From Bacteroides sp. GM023 (GTDB lineage Bacteria; Bacteroidota; Bacteroidia; Bacteroidales; Bacteroidaceae), in assembly GCF_014750685.1 (NCBI RefSeq), contig NZ_JAAXGE010000014.1, positions 248,001 through 312,000 on the forward strand: a stretch of 64,000 bases of DNA. Reading direction: 5' to 3'. The translations under genes were made by a program, and so were the position numbers. This document shows, in pieces, positions 1 to 9,022 of this stretch. The first letter of the stretch is position 1, and every line of letters starts with the position of its first letter. A model generated the notes under the pieces. That model saw nothing but the letters and a program-made list of their open reading frames with translations. It was not told the DNA's origin and did not search any database.

Positions 1-33
1 TACATGGAGTACAAAGGAGACATGATTGTATGA
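1..33 (+). CDS. C-terminal end of an upstream gene (partial)
   Basis: Frame 1 is open from the first base and closes at a TGA at 31-33, giving only the last ten residues of a protein. This TGA overlaps the ATG of the following exporter gene (ATGA at 30-33), the same 4-base coupling seen between the next two genes, so an upstream member of the same operon probably ends here. Too little remains to name it. In comparable Bacteroides clusters the neighbours are acyltransferases, ketosynthases or LolA-like proteins, but that is family knowledge and not visible here. Confidence 0.45.
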   Translation, partial: YMEYKGDMIV

Positions 34-2516
34 CAGAAATCTGCATAAGAATTTATCGCTTTTTCCGTAATCACCGGGCTGTATTTTGGCTGTCGATGAT
101 TGCTTTATATGCCTTCTTCGGATATTTCGCTTCGAAAATATACCTGGAAGAGGATATAAACAAGCTAATGCCTTCGTCGAAGAATGAGGACGGCAGTACC
201 AAACTGGCTTTTGCCAATCTGCGTATCAAGGACAAGACTTTCCTGCTTTTTGAGGGGAAAGACGGAGCTTCCGTGGAACATATCACGGAGATATGCGATG
301 CGTTCATTGATTCCCTGGAAGCGAAAAACGCGGCTATGGATTCTACGCGGCAGATTATCGGAAATGTTTTTTATAAACTGCCGAATGATTTGATGCCGGA
401 TATCATTGATTATCTAAGTGCCCACTTGCCGGCTTATATTGACACGGGTGTTTATGCGCGTCTTGACACGATGCTTACTACTCAGCAGATGAGCCGGCAG
501 ATGCAGGCGAACCGCAAAGATTTGCTAAGTCCGGTGGGGAGTATGTTTCCTGAACTTATAGAGATGGACCCCGTGGGATTGCGCAATCTGCTTATGGAGC
601 AGATGAAGCCTTTCACGGAGGGGGCGGCAGGTAGTTACAAGACGATTGACGGACATTTCTTTGTGCAGGATTCTACGGTGTGCGTGGCATTTATCACGCC
701 GATGTATTCGGCTACCAATACAGGACAGGGCTCTACCTTGTTCCGCATACTGAATGAGCAGATAGAGCAGTTTTCCGCAAGTGCGCCGGATGTAAAAATC
801 AGCTATCACGGCACTCCTGCCAGTGGGTTCTACAATTCATGGCGGATTAAGTCGGACTTGAAGGAGACAATTATCGGTTCGTTGATACTGGTGCTTATCT
901 TTATTTTTATCTGTTTCCGCAATTATGATACGATACCGTTATTGCTGCTTCCTGTTGTGTTCGGCACGTTGTTCGGGCTTGCGGCGATGTACTTTATCAA
1001 AGGGCATTTCTCACTGTTGGCACTCGGCATCGGGGCGGTGGTGTTGGGGGTGGCACTTAGTTATGTGCTGCACATTATCACACATTCCAAGTATATCAAT
1101 GACCCTGAACAGGTGCTTCGCGATCAGGTGAAACCGGTTTGTTTGGGATGTCTCACTACTATCGGGTCTTTTATGGGGCTTATCTTCATTCAGACGGAAC
1201 TGTTACAGGATTTCGGCCTGTTTGCCGCTTTTGCCATTGTAGGAACTACGTTCTTCAGTCTTGTTTTCTTGCCGCAGTTCCTCAATCCTAAGAAGAATAA
1301 GGTGAATCAGCGTGCGTTTGCCATTATCGACCGTATCAATGCTTATCCGTTCGACCGTAAGAAACCTTTGCTTTTCACGATATTTGCCGTTGCAGTGGTA
1401 TGCATAGGGTTCTACATTGCCGGGGGTACGCAGTTTGATGCCGATATGCACAATTTGGGGTATAAGGCCGAGAGTACTTCGTATTCGGAGAATCTGCTTC
1501 GTTCCAAGACACATACGGGAGATAAGCAGAAGTATTTTGCCAGTTCGGGGACGACAATGGAAGAAGCTATCGAAAACTTCGAGATGATGGCGGGGAAACT
1601 CGACTCTTTGCAAAAAGCCGGACTTGTGAAAAGTTATACGCATACGAACCGGATATTTGTGCCTATGCAGGTGCAACAGCAACGGATTGATGCATGGAAG
1701 AACTTTTGGACGGAAGAACGGTTGCAGCTTGTACGGAATCTGATTGACAAGACTGCTCCCGAAGCGGGACTTCGTCCCGACGCGTTCGCTCCTTTCTTTG
1801 AGTTTGCGACTGCTGATTATGAGCCTGACGAGCTCTATAAAGCGGGGATTATTCCCGAAGGGTATCAGTCTACTTTGATGGAACAGTCTTACAATGGCGA
1901 GTATCTGTGTTTTACATCCGTGAGATGCAAAAATGATTCTGTCCACAGCAAGGAAAGTGATTACAACCGGATTTGTGACGCGGTGGTTTCATCGCCTGAG
2001 TTGCTTGTGCTGGATACTTATTATTATACCACTGACACGTTGATTCAACTGAATGATGACTTCAATGTGCTGCAATGGGTTTCGATGCTCTTTGTGCTTG
2101 TTGTGCTTTTCTTTAGTTTCCGTTTCAATATTAAGCATACTTTGCTCGGTTTCATGCCGATTTTGTCGAGTTGGCTTATTGTGCTGGGCGCGATGGTGAT
2201 TTTCGACATGCGGTTCAATCTTATCAATATCATCATTTCGACATTTATCTTCGGGATAGGTGTGGATTACAGCATATTTGTGATGAACGGTCTTATCGGC
2301 GGGAAAGAGAATTCACGGTTGTTGGGGTATCACAAGACGGCTATATTCTTTAGTGCGGTGATTCTGATTGTGACGGTGAGTTCCATGTTGTTCGCTGAGC
2401 ATCCTGCTATCAAGTCGGTGGGATTCTCTACGCTTGTGGGGATGATTTCGGCAGTGGTGCTGTCTTATGTGGTGCAGCCTGCCATTTTCAGAATGATTAA
2501 TAAGAATAAGGAATGA
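30..2516 (+). CDS. RND/MMPL-family inner-membrane exporter
   Basis: An 828-residue integral membrane protein with the duplicated RND/MMPL plan. There is one helix near residues 15-35, a periplasmic loop, a helix bundle at about 275-420, one helix near 450-470, a second periplasmic domain, and a second bundle from about 685 to the end. The segment around 765-775 (GIGVDYSIF) is the helix-4 motif typical of this superfamily. Family members export lipids or polyene-type products from the inner membrane using the proton gradient. The start is the ATG at 30, preceded by AAAGGAG and coupled to the upstream gene. The gene overlaps the next by 4 bases. With the following oxidoreductase, ketoreductase and LolA-like genes it fits a flexirubin/aryl-polyene type cluster, where such an exporter is standard. 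The cargo is inferred, not shown. Confidence 0.85.
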   Translation: MTEICIRIYRFFRNHRAVFWLSMIALYAFFGYFASKIYLEEDINKLMPSSKNEDGSTKLAFANLRIKDKTFLLFEGKDGASVEHITEICDAFIDSLEAKNAAMDSTRQIIGNVFYKLPNDLMPDIIDYLSAHLPAYIDTGVYARLDTMLTTQQMSRQMQANRKDLLSPVGSMFPELIEMDPVGLRNLLMEQMKPFTEGAAGSYKTIDGHFFVQDSTVCVAFITPMYSATNTGQGSTLFRILNEQIEQFSASAPDVKISYHGTPASGFYNSWRIKSDLKETIIGSLILVLIFIFICFRNYDTIPLLLLPVVFGTLFGLAAMYFIKGHFSLLALGIGAVVLGVALSYVLHIITHSKYINDPEQVLRDQVKPVCLGCLTTIGSFMGLIFIQTELLQDFGLFAAFAIVGTTFFSLVFLPQFLNPKKNKVNQRAFAIIDRINAYPFDRKKPLLFTIFAVAVVCIGFYIAGGTQFDADMHNLGYKAESTSYSENLLRSKTHTGDKQKYFASSGTTMEEAIENFEMMAGKLDSLQKAGLVKSYTHTNRIFVPMQVQQQRIDAWKNFWTEERLQLVRNLIDKTAPEAGLRPDAFAPFFEFATADYEPDELYKAGIIPEGYQSTLMEQSYNGEYLCFTSVRCKNDSVHSKESDYNRICDAVVSSPELLVLDTYYYTTDTLIQLNDDFNVLQWVSMLFVLVVLFFSFRFNIKHTLLGFMPILSSWLIVLGAMVIFDMRFNLINIIISTFIFGIGVDYSIFVMNGLIGGKENSRLLGYHKTAIFFSAVILIVTVSSMLFAEHPAIKSVGFSTLVGMISAVVLSYVVQPAIFRMINKNKE

Positions 2517-3988
2517 AATACGATGTAATTATCATAGGCAGCGGATTGGGCGGACTGGAGTGTGCACACATTCTCTCGAAGGCCGGTATGAGTGTTCTTT
2601 TGCTTGAAAGGGGAACACAGGCCGGTGGCTGCCTTCAAAGTTACAGGCGGAACGGGCTGTCTTTCGATACGGGATTCCACTATGTGGGCGGGCTTGATGA
2701 AGGGCAGTCGCTACATTCTGCGTTCAGGCATTTGGGATTGTTGCGGCTTCCGTGGCAGCGGATGGATGCTCATTTCGATCGGGTGACGATAGGGAATCGT
2801 ACGTTTGCTTTTGCACAAGGGTATGAGGAGTTTGTCGATACATTGGCGGCAGAGTTTCCTCGGGAGCGTGGTGCGTTGGGCAGGTATGCAGAGATGTTGA
2901 AGCAGTCTGGCGAGCAGCAGCTTGATGCGTTGAATCCGCAAGCGGGGGAATTGTTACATTCTCACAGACTTTTTGAGACGGGGGCGTATCCATATCTGAC
3001 GGAGACTTTTCAGGATTCACTTCTGATAAATGTACTTTCCGGCACTTCGCTGAAAATGGAACTGCGGAAGGAGTCGCTGCCACTGTTTACTTTCGCTCAT
3101 GGGAATGGTAGTTTTATCGAGAGTAGTTGGCGGTTGAAGGGAGACGGTTCGTTGATTGTCCGTTCGCTCGTGGATGATATTCGTATGCATGGCGGGGAGA
3201 TTGTCTGCAATGCCGAAGTGCGGGAGTTGGTGGAGAAAGACGGAAAACTGGTGCGTGCGGTATGTGCTGACGGGGAGAGTTATGAAGGTGATGTTTTCAT
3301 CAGTAATGTTCATCCTGCCGTTACTTGCAGTTGGGTGAAGCAGAGTGAAAGGATGAAGAAAGTGTATCGCAACCGCATGGCGCGTTTGGAGAATACGTTC
3401 GGTATGTTCACTGTATCGCTTCGTATCAAGCCACGGATGCTCCGGTATTTCAATTGGAATCAGTATGTGTATAAGCGGCCTGATGTGTGGACGTTTTATC
3501 TTGGTGATGGGGCTGTCAGTGGAGTGCTGGTTAGTTGCCGGCTACCGGAAGACGGCAGTGAATATACGCAGCAGGTGGATTTGCTTACGCCGATGATGTG
3601 GAGCAAGTGCGGGGCATGGAGTGATACGAAGGTGGGGCGTCGCGGTGATGAATATAAGGCTATGAAAAGGCGTGTGGCCGATGAGTGCGTCATGTTGGCT
3701 GAGCAGTTCATACCCGGACTTTGGAATATGGTGACAGGGTGCTATGTCAGTACGCCACTCACCTATCGTGATTATACGCTTACGCCGGAAGGTTCCGCTT
3801 ATGGTCTGCGAAAGGATTTCAATCATCCGATGACTACCCTGCTTTCACCACGTACACCGATTCCGAATTTATTCCTTACGGGACAGAATCTGATGTTGCA
3901 CGGGCTGCATGGCGTGACAATGACAACGCTTTTCACTTGTGCGGAAATACTTGGGAAAGAGCGGATATGGGATATAGTAAAAAACTAA
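2513..3988 (+). CDS. CrtI-like NAD(P)/FAD-dependent oxidoreductase
   Basis: A 491-residue flavoprotein. The N-terminus has the dinucleotide-binding fold (IIGSGLGGLE, about residues 7-16), with an acidic residue ending the second strand (LLLERG, about 29-34) followed by QAGG, as in phytoene desaturase/CrtI and related amine-oxidase-fold enzymes. Near the C-terminus, LFLTGQNLMLHGLHGV (about 462-477) is the second FAD-contacting motif of this group. Its ATG overlaps the exporter stop (ATGA, 2513-2516), so translation is probably coupled. In aryl-polyene/flexirubin clusters such enzymes are proposed to desaturate or isomerise the polyene chain. The exact reaction here is not known. No signal peptide is seen, so it should act in the cytoplasm or at the inner membrane face. 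Confidence 0.8.
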   Translation: MKYDVIIIGSGLGGLECAHILSKAGMSVLLLERGTQAGGCLQSYRRNGLSFDTGFHYVGGLDEGQSLHSAFRHLGLLRLPWQRMDAHFDRVTIGNRTFAFAQGYEEFVDTLAAEFPRERGALGRYAEMLKQSGEQQLDALNPQAGELLHSHRLFETGAYPYLTETFQDSLLINVLSGTSLKMELRKESLPLFTFAHGNGSFIESSWRLKGDGSLIVRSLVDDIRMHGGEIVCNAEVRELVEKDGKLVRAVCADGESYEGDVFISNVHPAVTCSWVKQSERMKKVYRNRMARLENTFGMFTVSLRIKPRMLRYFNWNQYVYKRPDVWTFYLGDGAVSGVLVSCRLPEDGSEYTQQVDLLTPMMWSKCGAWSDTKVGRRGDEYKAMKRRVADECVMLAEQFIPGLWNMVTGCYVSTPLTYRDYTLTPEGSAYGLRKDFNHPMTTLLSPRTPIPNLFLTGQNLMLHGLHGVTMTTLFTCAEILGKERIWDIVKN

Positions 3989-4002
3989 AAATAGATAGAA
4001 CT

Positions 4003-4731
4003 ATGAAGTATGCATTAGTAACCGGTGGCAGCCGTGGCATTGGCCGCGCTGTCAGTGTGAAACTGGCCCGGATGGGTTATCATATCATTATCAATTATGC
4101 AAGCAACGCCACGGAAGCTGAAAAGACGCTCGAGCTGGTGCGGCAGGCGGGTCAGGATGGGGAGATGCTGAAATTTGACGTGAGTAATCATCAGCAGGCC
4201 CGCGAAGCTATCGAGTCGTGGGAAAGTGTTCATCCTGAAGAATATATCGAAGTGTTGGTTAATAATGCGGGGATTCGTCGTGACAATATTATGGCTTTCA
4301 TGCCGGAAGAGGATTGGCGGCGGGTGCTCAATATCACTCTCGATGGTTTTTACAATGTGACGCAGCCTTTACTGCAACCGATGTTGGTTCATAAGTTCGG
4401 ACGTATCATCAATATGGCAAGTGTGAGCGGTCTGAAAGGGATGCCGGGACAGACGAATTATTCTGCGGCAAAGGGGGGTATCATAGCCGCCACGAAGGCA
4501 CTGGCGCAGGAGGTGGCACGCAAGAATGTGACTGTCAATGCGGTGGCACCGGGCTTTATCAGGACGGATATGGTGGAAGGGTTGGATGAGGAAGCGTTGA
4601 AGAAGACTATTCCGGCCAATCGTTTCGGTACTCCCGAAGAGGTAGCCGAGTTAGTGGGATTCCTGGTTTCGCCTGATGCCGGTTATATCACCGGCGATGT
4701 GATTTCGATTAATGGGGGACTCTATACTTAA
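4003..4731 (+). CDS. fabG: 3-oxoacyl-ACP reductase (FabG-like SDR)
   Basis: A 242-residue short-chain dehydrogenase. It has the cofactor motif TGGSRGIG at about residues 8-15, NNAG at about 86-89, the catalytic serine in MASVSG (about 139-144) and the YSAAK pair (about 154-158), and ends with the GxxxxxNGGL pattern typical of FabG. It reduces beta-ketoacyl-ACP with NADPH. An in-frame start upstream at 3937 would overlap the preceding gene by 52 bases and add 22 residues before the canonical N-terminus, so I use the ATG at 4003, which lies 14 bases after the oxidoreductase stop. Its location between an FAD oxidoreductase and a LolA-like gene suggests a dedicated ketoreductase of the polyene/lipid cluster rather than the housekeeping FabG. 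Confidence 0.85.
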   Translation: MKYALVTGGSRGIGRAVSVKLARMGYHIIINYASNATEAEKTLELVRQAGQDGEMLKFDVSNHQQAREAIESWESVHPEEYIEVLVNNAGIRRDNIMAFMPEEDWRRVLNITLDGFYNVTQPLLQPMLVHKFGRIINMASVSGLKGMPGQTNYSAAKGGIIAATKALAQEVARKNVTVNAVAPGFIRTDMVEGLDEEALKKTIPANRFGTPEEVAELVGFLVSPDAGYITGDVISINGGLYT

Positions 4732-4756
4732 TTTTTTTATGCTTAAACCACCTTAT

Positions 4757-5386
4757 ATGAAAAGACTATTTACCCTGTTCATCTCTGCTACCTTCGCGTG
4801 TGTCACTCTGTTTGCACAGGAAAGTGACATACGGAAGGTAGCAGTACACTACAAGAACATGAAAACAATGACGGCTACTGCCACCCGTACCAAACATAAT
4901 GCGGCAGTGGCGGACGATGCTGCCTTCAAAGGGGAATTCTACTTCAAGAATCCCGACAAGATGTGTATGATATTCAATGACGGAAAGGATATGCTGTTGA
5001 TGGACGGCAGCGTCTTTACGATGGTCAATAACGGGAAAAAGAGTATTGCCAAAGGGGAGACTGCCAGGCAGTTCGAATCGCTTCTGGTTGTTTTCAAGCA
5101 TCTTATGTCGGGGAAAGAGAATGATGACACAATCAATGAACTGGCGGCTGTGGAAATCACGAAGCAGAATCATATGTGTGTCGTGACGGTCACTCCCGTT
5201 GTTTCGGATGCAAAGGCAAAGCGACGGTTGATGTTCACGTCATTCGTATTAACTATCGACACTCAATCATCCGAATTTAAGAGTCTGCGTATGAATGAGA
5301 GAGGTAAGAATTATACGCAATATGACCTTTCAGGCTATGTGCTCGATGGCGTAGTCAATGATAGTGTCTTTCATCCGGAGTTTTAA
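4757..5386 (+). CDS. LolA-like outer-membrane lipoprotein carrier domain protein
   Basis: A 209-residue exported protein. A signal peptide (MKRLFTLFISATFACVTLFA) covers about residues 1-20. The mature part has the alternating strand pattern of LolA-like half-barrels, with GEFYFKNPDKMCMIF (about 53-67) and a short MLLMDGSVF strand (about 72-80) as recognisable elements. LolA-like proteins in flexirubin/aryl-polyene clusters carry hydrophobic products across the periplasm, complementing the MMPL exporter at the start of this operon. Two upstream in-frame starts exist, but the signal peptide makes the ATG at 4757 the natural choice, 25 bases after fabG. Assignment rests on fold features and context, so a general DUF for the LolA superfamily is equally fair. 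Confidence 0.7.
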   Translation: MKRLFTLFISATFACVTLFAQESDIRKVAVHYKNMKTMTATATRTKHNAAVADDAAFKGEFYFKNPDKMCMIFNDGKDMLLMDGSVFTMVNNGKKSIAKGETARQFESLLVVFKHLMSGKENDDTINELAAVEITKQNHMCVVTVTPVVSDAKAKRRLMFTSFVLTIDTQSSEFKSLRMNERGKNYTQYDLSGYVLDGVVNDSVFHPEF

Positions 5387-5445
5387 CTCTCATTCTCCGT
5401 TTTAAAGAAAGAAAGCGCTATCCGGTTATTTTCATCGGTTCGCGA

Positions 5446-5505
5446 GGGTAATTAATGGTAGACAAGGGCGATTAATGACAGGTAAGCCCGATTAGTATCA
5501 GGAAT
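5446..5505 (+). repeat. Three imperfect 20-bp tandem repeats upstream of the DUF5686 gene
   Basis: Three consecutive units start at 5446, 5466 and 5486, with a period of exactly 20 bp. Each carries the core ATTAATG or ATTAGTA at the same offset. The array ends 35 bases before the ATG at 5541 and lies in the only gap between the left-hand operon and the next gene. Head-to-tail spacing near two helical turns suggests a protein-binding array, but no known operator is recognised. Confidence 0.5.
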
Positions 5506-5540
5506 GGCAGAACAGGTTTCTGCGTCAATAGGAGATTATC

Positions 5541-8096
5541 ATGGGAAAGAAGATTGTTTTTTTGTTAGCAGCCTTATTCTTTGTATGGGTTGCGAACGGG
5601 CAGAATACGACCATAAAAGGGGTTGTAACTGATTCGATTACGGGAGAAAGACTGTCCTATGTTTCCCTCAAACTGAAAGGAACAACCATAGGGGCGGCTT
5701 CGGATGAGAATGGACTTTTTTCATTCTCCAGTCCTACTGCGGACAGAGTTTTGGAGGTTTCTTATTTAGGGTATGACAGGAAAGAAATAACCATCACTCC
5801 GGGCGTAACCAATAATCTCAAAATTCAATTGGCTCCCAACGGAATTACATTGAATGAGGTTACCATCAAACCGCAAAAGGAGAAATACAGTAAGAAGGAG
5901 AATCCTGCCGTTACATTTGTGAAGCAGGTGATTGCTTTACGGGAGAATAATGCTCCGCACAATCACGATTATTTCCGGTATGACCGATACGAGAAAATGG
6001 TCTTTGCCATGAATGAGTATGAGCCGAAGCCTAAAAAGAACGGTAAGGCAGGCAAGTTCGATTTCCTGGTCGAGTTTGTTGATACGCTCGATGCGGGTAC
6101 GACTATTCTTCCTATTTCGGAAAAGGAAAGAGTGGAGACGGTTCATTATCGGAAAAGTCCGAAGTCGGAGAAACGTGTCGTGAAAGGGAATAAGTCGTCC
6201 GGTGTGGATGAGATATTCTCACGAGACGGTGTGCAGCAGGTTTTGCATGAGGTCTTTCGGGAGGTGGATATTTTCAAGAATGATATACCGTTATTCCTGC
6301 AACGGTTTGTCAGTCCGCTTTCTACCATCGGCCCTAATTATTATAAATATTATCTGCTCGATACGCTGAGTGTAAACGGGCAGCAGTGTGTGGACTTGGG
6401 ATTTGTTCCTTTCAATTCGGAAACCTTCGGTTTTACCGGACATTTGTATGTCACGCTCGATTCTACTTATTTTGTTCAAAAGGCTGTTCTCAATGTTCCC
6501 AAAGATATTAACTTGAACTTTGTTTCGAGGATGACCGTCGAGCAGACGTTTGAACGGGCGGCGGATAGTACGCGTATTATTACGAAAGATGATATTAGTG
6601 TCAATTTCAAGTTAAGTGAGAAAACGAAGGGGATGTATGCCCGACGTCTGAATATTTACAGTAACCAGTCATTTGAAGAGCCGGATACGGAACAGGCATT
6701 AATATTTAAGGAGAGTGCGCCTGTCATCACATTGAAAGAGGCTTATAGACAGCCGGATGACTTTTGGGTAGATAACCGGCCGGAAGAAGGGAACAAGAGG
6801 AATCCGAATTCGGTGAAGAAGTTAATGACGAAGTTGCGCTCCGTTCCCGTCTTTTATGTAACGGAGAAGGTGGTGACTACGCTTGTTTCAGGCTATATTC
6901 CTACGAATAAGGAACCACTGAAAAATAAGTTTGAGTTTGGCCCGATGAATTCTACTATTAGCGGTAGTGCTATTGAAGGTGCCCGCTTCCGGGTGGGAGG
7001 AACGACGACGCCCGCACTCCACAAGAATTTATTCTTCGACGGGTATGTGGCGTATGGTACGAGAGACGAAAAGCTGAAATATGATGCTCTCATCGAATAT
7101 TCGTTCAATGACCGTAAGGAGTATCGCAAGGAGTTCCCGTTAAACTCAATTCGTTTTGAGTATATGTATGATATTAATAAGTTGGGGCAGCAGTATATGT
7201 ACACGAGCAAAGATAATATCCTCTTGTCGATAAGACGCCAAAAGGATACAAGAGCTACGTATCTGCGAAAAGCTGAACTTACTTATTCATATGAACAATA
7301 CAACGGACTGGGGTATAATGCGATTCTCCGCAACCGTCGCGAATATGCTACGGAATATGCAGCTTTCAACCGTATCAATGCGGACGGAACAATCAGCCAT
7401 CCCGGGCATTATGATATGACGGAATTAGAATTTAAATTTCGCTATGGCAAGAATGAAAAGTTTTATCAAACACGCAATACCCGTGTCCCGATTACTTTTG
7501 ATGCTTTAATCTTCAACTTCAGTCATGTGATGGCAAAGAAAGGTTTATTAGGTTCGTCCTACGATTATCACCGTACGGATATCGGTATTCAAAAACGTTT
7601 TTGGTTTTCTGCCTTCGGATATATAGACATCATTACCAAAGCTGGAAAAGTGTGGAACAAAGTTCCGTATCCATTATTAATCCTGCCAAACGCGAACCTG
7701 TCTTATACCATCCAGCCGGAAGCCTATACGAACATGAACGCAATGGAATTTATCAGCGACGAATATGCATCCTGGGACTTGACATACTACATGAACGGAA
7801 ATCTCCTGAACCGTCTGCCGCTTATCAAAAAGCTGAAAGCAAGAGAAGTTTTTTGCTTCCGTGGGTTGTGGGGGCATTTGACGGATAAGAATAATCCCAT
7901 GAATGGTGGAAAAGGATTGTATCTTTTCCCGGAAGGTTCTTATACGTTAGGAAAGGTTCCGTACATGGAAGCAAGCGTCGGCATTGAGAATATATTCAAG
8001 TTCCTTCGTGTCGATTATGTTTGGCGTTTGAATTATCGCAATCATCCGGGGATTCAGACAAAGGGAATACGGTGTACGATGCGATTATCGTTTTGA
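5541..8096 (+). CDS. DUF5686 outer-membrane protein with carboxypeptidase-like regulatory domain
   Basis: An 851-residue exported protein. A signal peptide (about 1-20, ending VANGQ) is followed by a carboxypeptidase-D regulatory-like beta-sandwich at about 23-105, with the typical pattern of an ITGERL strand, a GTTIGAASDENG turn and a YLGYDRKEI strand. The remainder matches the DUF5686 family by overall layout: long, strand-rich, with aromatic termini and an arginine-leucine-serine-phenylalanine end (MRLSF) like outer-membrane beta-barrels. The function of DUF5686 proteins is unknown. They are widespread in Bacteroidota and not linked to TonB by a plug domain. The gene has its own 154-bp upstream gap with repeats, so it is probably a separate unit from the lipid cluster. 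The ATG at 5541 is the only start that keeps the signal peptide intact. Confidence 0.75.
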   Translation: MGKKIVFLLAALFFVWVANGQNTTIKGVVTDSITGERLSYVSLKLKGTTIGAASDENGLFSFSSPTADRVLEVSYLGYDRKEITITPGVTNNLKIQLAPNGITLNEVTIKPQKEKYSKKENPAVTFVKQVIALRENNAPHNHDYFRYDRYEKMVFAMNEYEPKPKKNGKAGKFDFLVEFVDTLDAGTTILPISEKERVETVHYRKSPKSEKRVVKGNKSSGVDEIFSRDGVQQVLHEVFREVDIFKNDIPLFLQRFVSPLSTIGPNYYKYYLLDTLSVNGQQCVDLGFVPFNSETFGFTGHLYVTLDSTYFVQKAVLNVPKDINLNFVSRMTVEQTFERAADSTRIITKDDISVNFKLSEKTKGMYARRLNIYSNQSFEEPDTEQALIFKESAPVITLKEAYRQPDDFWVDNRPEEGNKRNPNSVKKLMTKLRSVPVFYVTEKVVTTLVSGYIPTNKEPLKNKFEFGPMNSTISGSAIEGARFRVGGTTTPALHKNLFFDGYVAYGTRDEKLKYDALIEYSFNDRKEYRKEFPLNSIRFEYMYDINKLGQQYMYTSKDNILLSIRRQKDTRATYLRKAELTYSYEQYNGLGYNAILRNRREYATEYAAFNRINADGTISHPGHYDMTELEFKFRYGKNEKFYQTRNTRVPITFDALIFNFSHVMAKKGLLGSSYDYHRTDIGIQKRFWFSAFGYIDIITKAGKVWNKVPYPLLILPNANLSYTIQPEAYTNMNAMEFISDEYASWDLTYYMNGNLLNRLPLIKKLKAREVFCFRGLWGHLTDKNNPMNGGKGLYLFPEGSYTLGKVPYMEASVGIENIFKFLRVDYVWRLNYRNHPGIQTKGIRCTMRLSF

Positions 8097-8112
8097 TAGC
8101 TATTAAACGACA

Positions 8113-8147
8113 AGCAGCAGACAAATCTAATTGCCTGCTGCTATTTT
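8113..8147 (+). terminator. Rho-independent terminator after the DUF5686 gene
   Basis: A perfect 8-bp stem (AGCAGCAG at 8113-8120 with CTGCTGCT at 8135-8142), a 14-base loop and then ATTTTC on the + strand. It begins 17 bases after the stop of the + strand gene and lies in the gap between convergent genes. Confidence 0.7.
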
Positions 8148-8193
8148 CTTTCGTTTTCAATACCCACCAACTATGGGAGGAATTTCACTTTTT

Positions 8194-8739
8194 TCAATAC
8201 GTAACAGTACACGGTTTACCTGTCGACGGATATGTCAAATCAAAGTTAACCCGGATAGTATGTATCTCATTGACTTCCTCCGGAGCTATACGGATATTCT
8301 CAACTACGTAGCAATCAAAACTTTCGCATATTTTATCCAACTCTATATGATGGCTGCCGTGCTTACCGATCCCATAAGAATCAATTAAAATCAATTGAGG
8401 AGACTTTTCTAAAATCGACAGAAGCGACTCTTGCTGTATAGATGTATCTGTTTCGTCGAAATACGCCTTACTTCCGTATTCATTCCGATACAGATTTCCG
8501 GTATAGAGTATCAGTGCTTTATCATCAAGTGCCGGCAATGCAGATACCATCTCAACATCCGGCATCCCCTGCCGACAGTCAAGGATATAGACAGGAAGAT
8601 GGAATTCTTCCTGTTGGGGAGTCGAGGTATAACAATCAATGTGAGTTCCAAAATGCCCTCTGGATCCAATCTTGTCAGCTTGCTTTTCGAGCCATGAATA
8701 TGCAGGATGGCTCTTATCCAGTTCAATATGTAAATTCAT
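8194..8739 (-). CDS. Cyclase-family metal-dependent hydrolase (kynurenine formamidase fold)
   Basis: A 181-residue cytoplasmic protein. GHFGTHID at residues 28-35 is the metal-binding HxGTHxD signature of the cyclase family (PF04199), which includes bacterial kynurenine formamidase. A second His pair, GSHH with a following Glu near 126-132, occupies the position of the C-terminal active-site residues. The protein is slightly shorter than typical KynB (about 205-210 residues), and the substrate cannot be read from the sequence. No tryptophan-catabolism genes are nearby. It lies downstream of the orphan hybrid kinase with its own promoter (8875-8905), giving an untranslated leader of roughly 130 bases. 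Confidence 0.7.
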   Translation of the reverse strand: MNLHIELDKSHPAYSWLEKQADKIGSRGHFGTHIDCYTSTPQQEEFHLPVYILDCRQGMPDVEMVSALPALDDKALILYTGNLYRNEYGSKAYFDETDTSIQQESLLSILEKSPQLILIDSYGIGKHGSHHIELDKICESFDCYVVENIRIAPEEVNEIHTIRVNFDLTYPSTGKPCTVTY

Positions 8740-8874
8740 AATCGTTTATTTATAAATGTATATTATATTACTAATCACAAAAAGGTGATTTACACATCTA
8801 CCAAAAAGCCGGATTATACACTTTGATTATTCTTTTCATACACTCACTTATTTACATTCACTCATTATTCGCTA

Positions 8875-8905
8875 CAAAGATACTATTTTTGAAGCCAAAC
8901 GCAAA
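8875..8905 (-). promoter_or_regulatory. Bacteroides-type promoter for the cyclase gene
   Basis: On the - strand, TTTG (8902-8905) is followed by a 19-base spacer and TATCTTTG (8875-8882). This matches the Bacteroidota -33 TTTG / -7 TAnnTTTG consensus at the preferred spacing. Transcription should begin near 8868. Confidence 0.6.
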
Positions 8906-8954
8906 GTAAATATAAAGTAAATATAAGGTAGCAATATCAGATTCTCTTTTCTTC

Positions 8955-8985
8955 AGAGATTCATTCTTTCTTTAGAGATTCATTC
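8955..8985. repeat. 12-bp direct repeat upstream of the cyclase promoter
   Basis: AGAGATTCATTC occurs at 8955-8966 and 8974-8985, 19 bp start to start, about 50 bp upstream of the -33 element of the cyclase gene. It could be an operator or a chance AT-rich duplication. A second small duplication (AAAGTAAATAT twice) lies between it and the promoter. Confidence 0.4.
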
Positions 8986-9022
8986 AAATTTGTTTTTTGT
9001 TACAGAAGCAGGAAATTCCAAT

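Noticed and set aside
1203..1946. Open frame of 247 codons on the - strand inside the exporter gene
   Set aside because: Antisense to a convincing membrane protein, with no homology-like motifs and no ribosome-binding site; a shadow frame.
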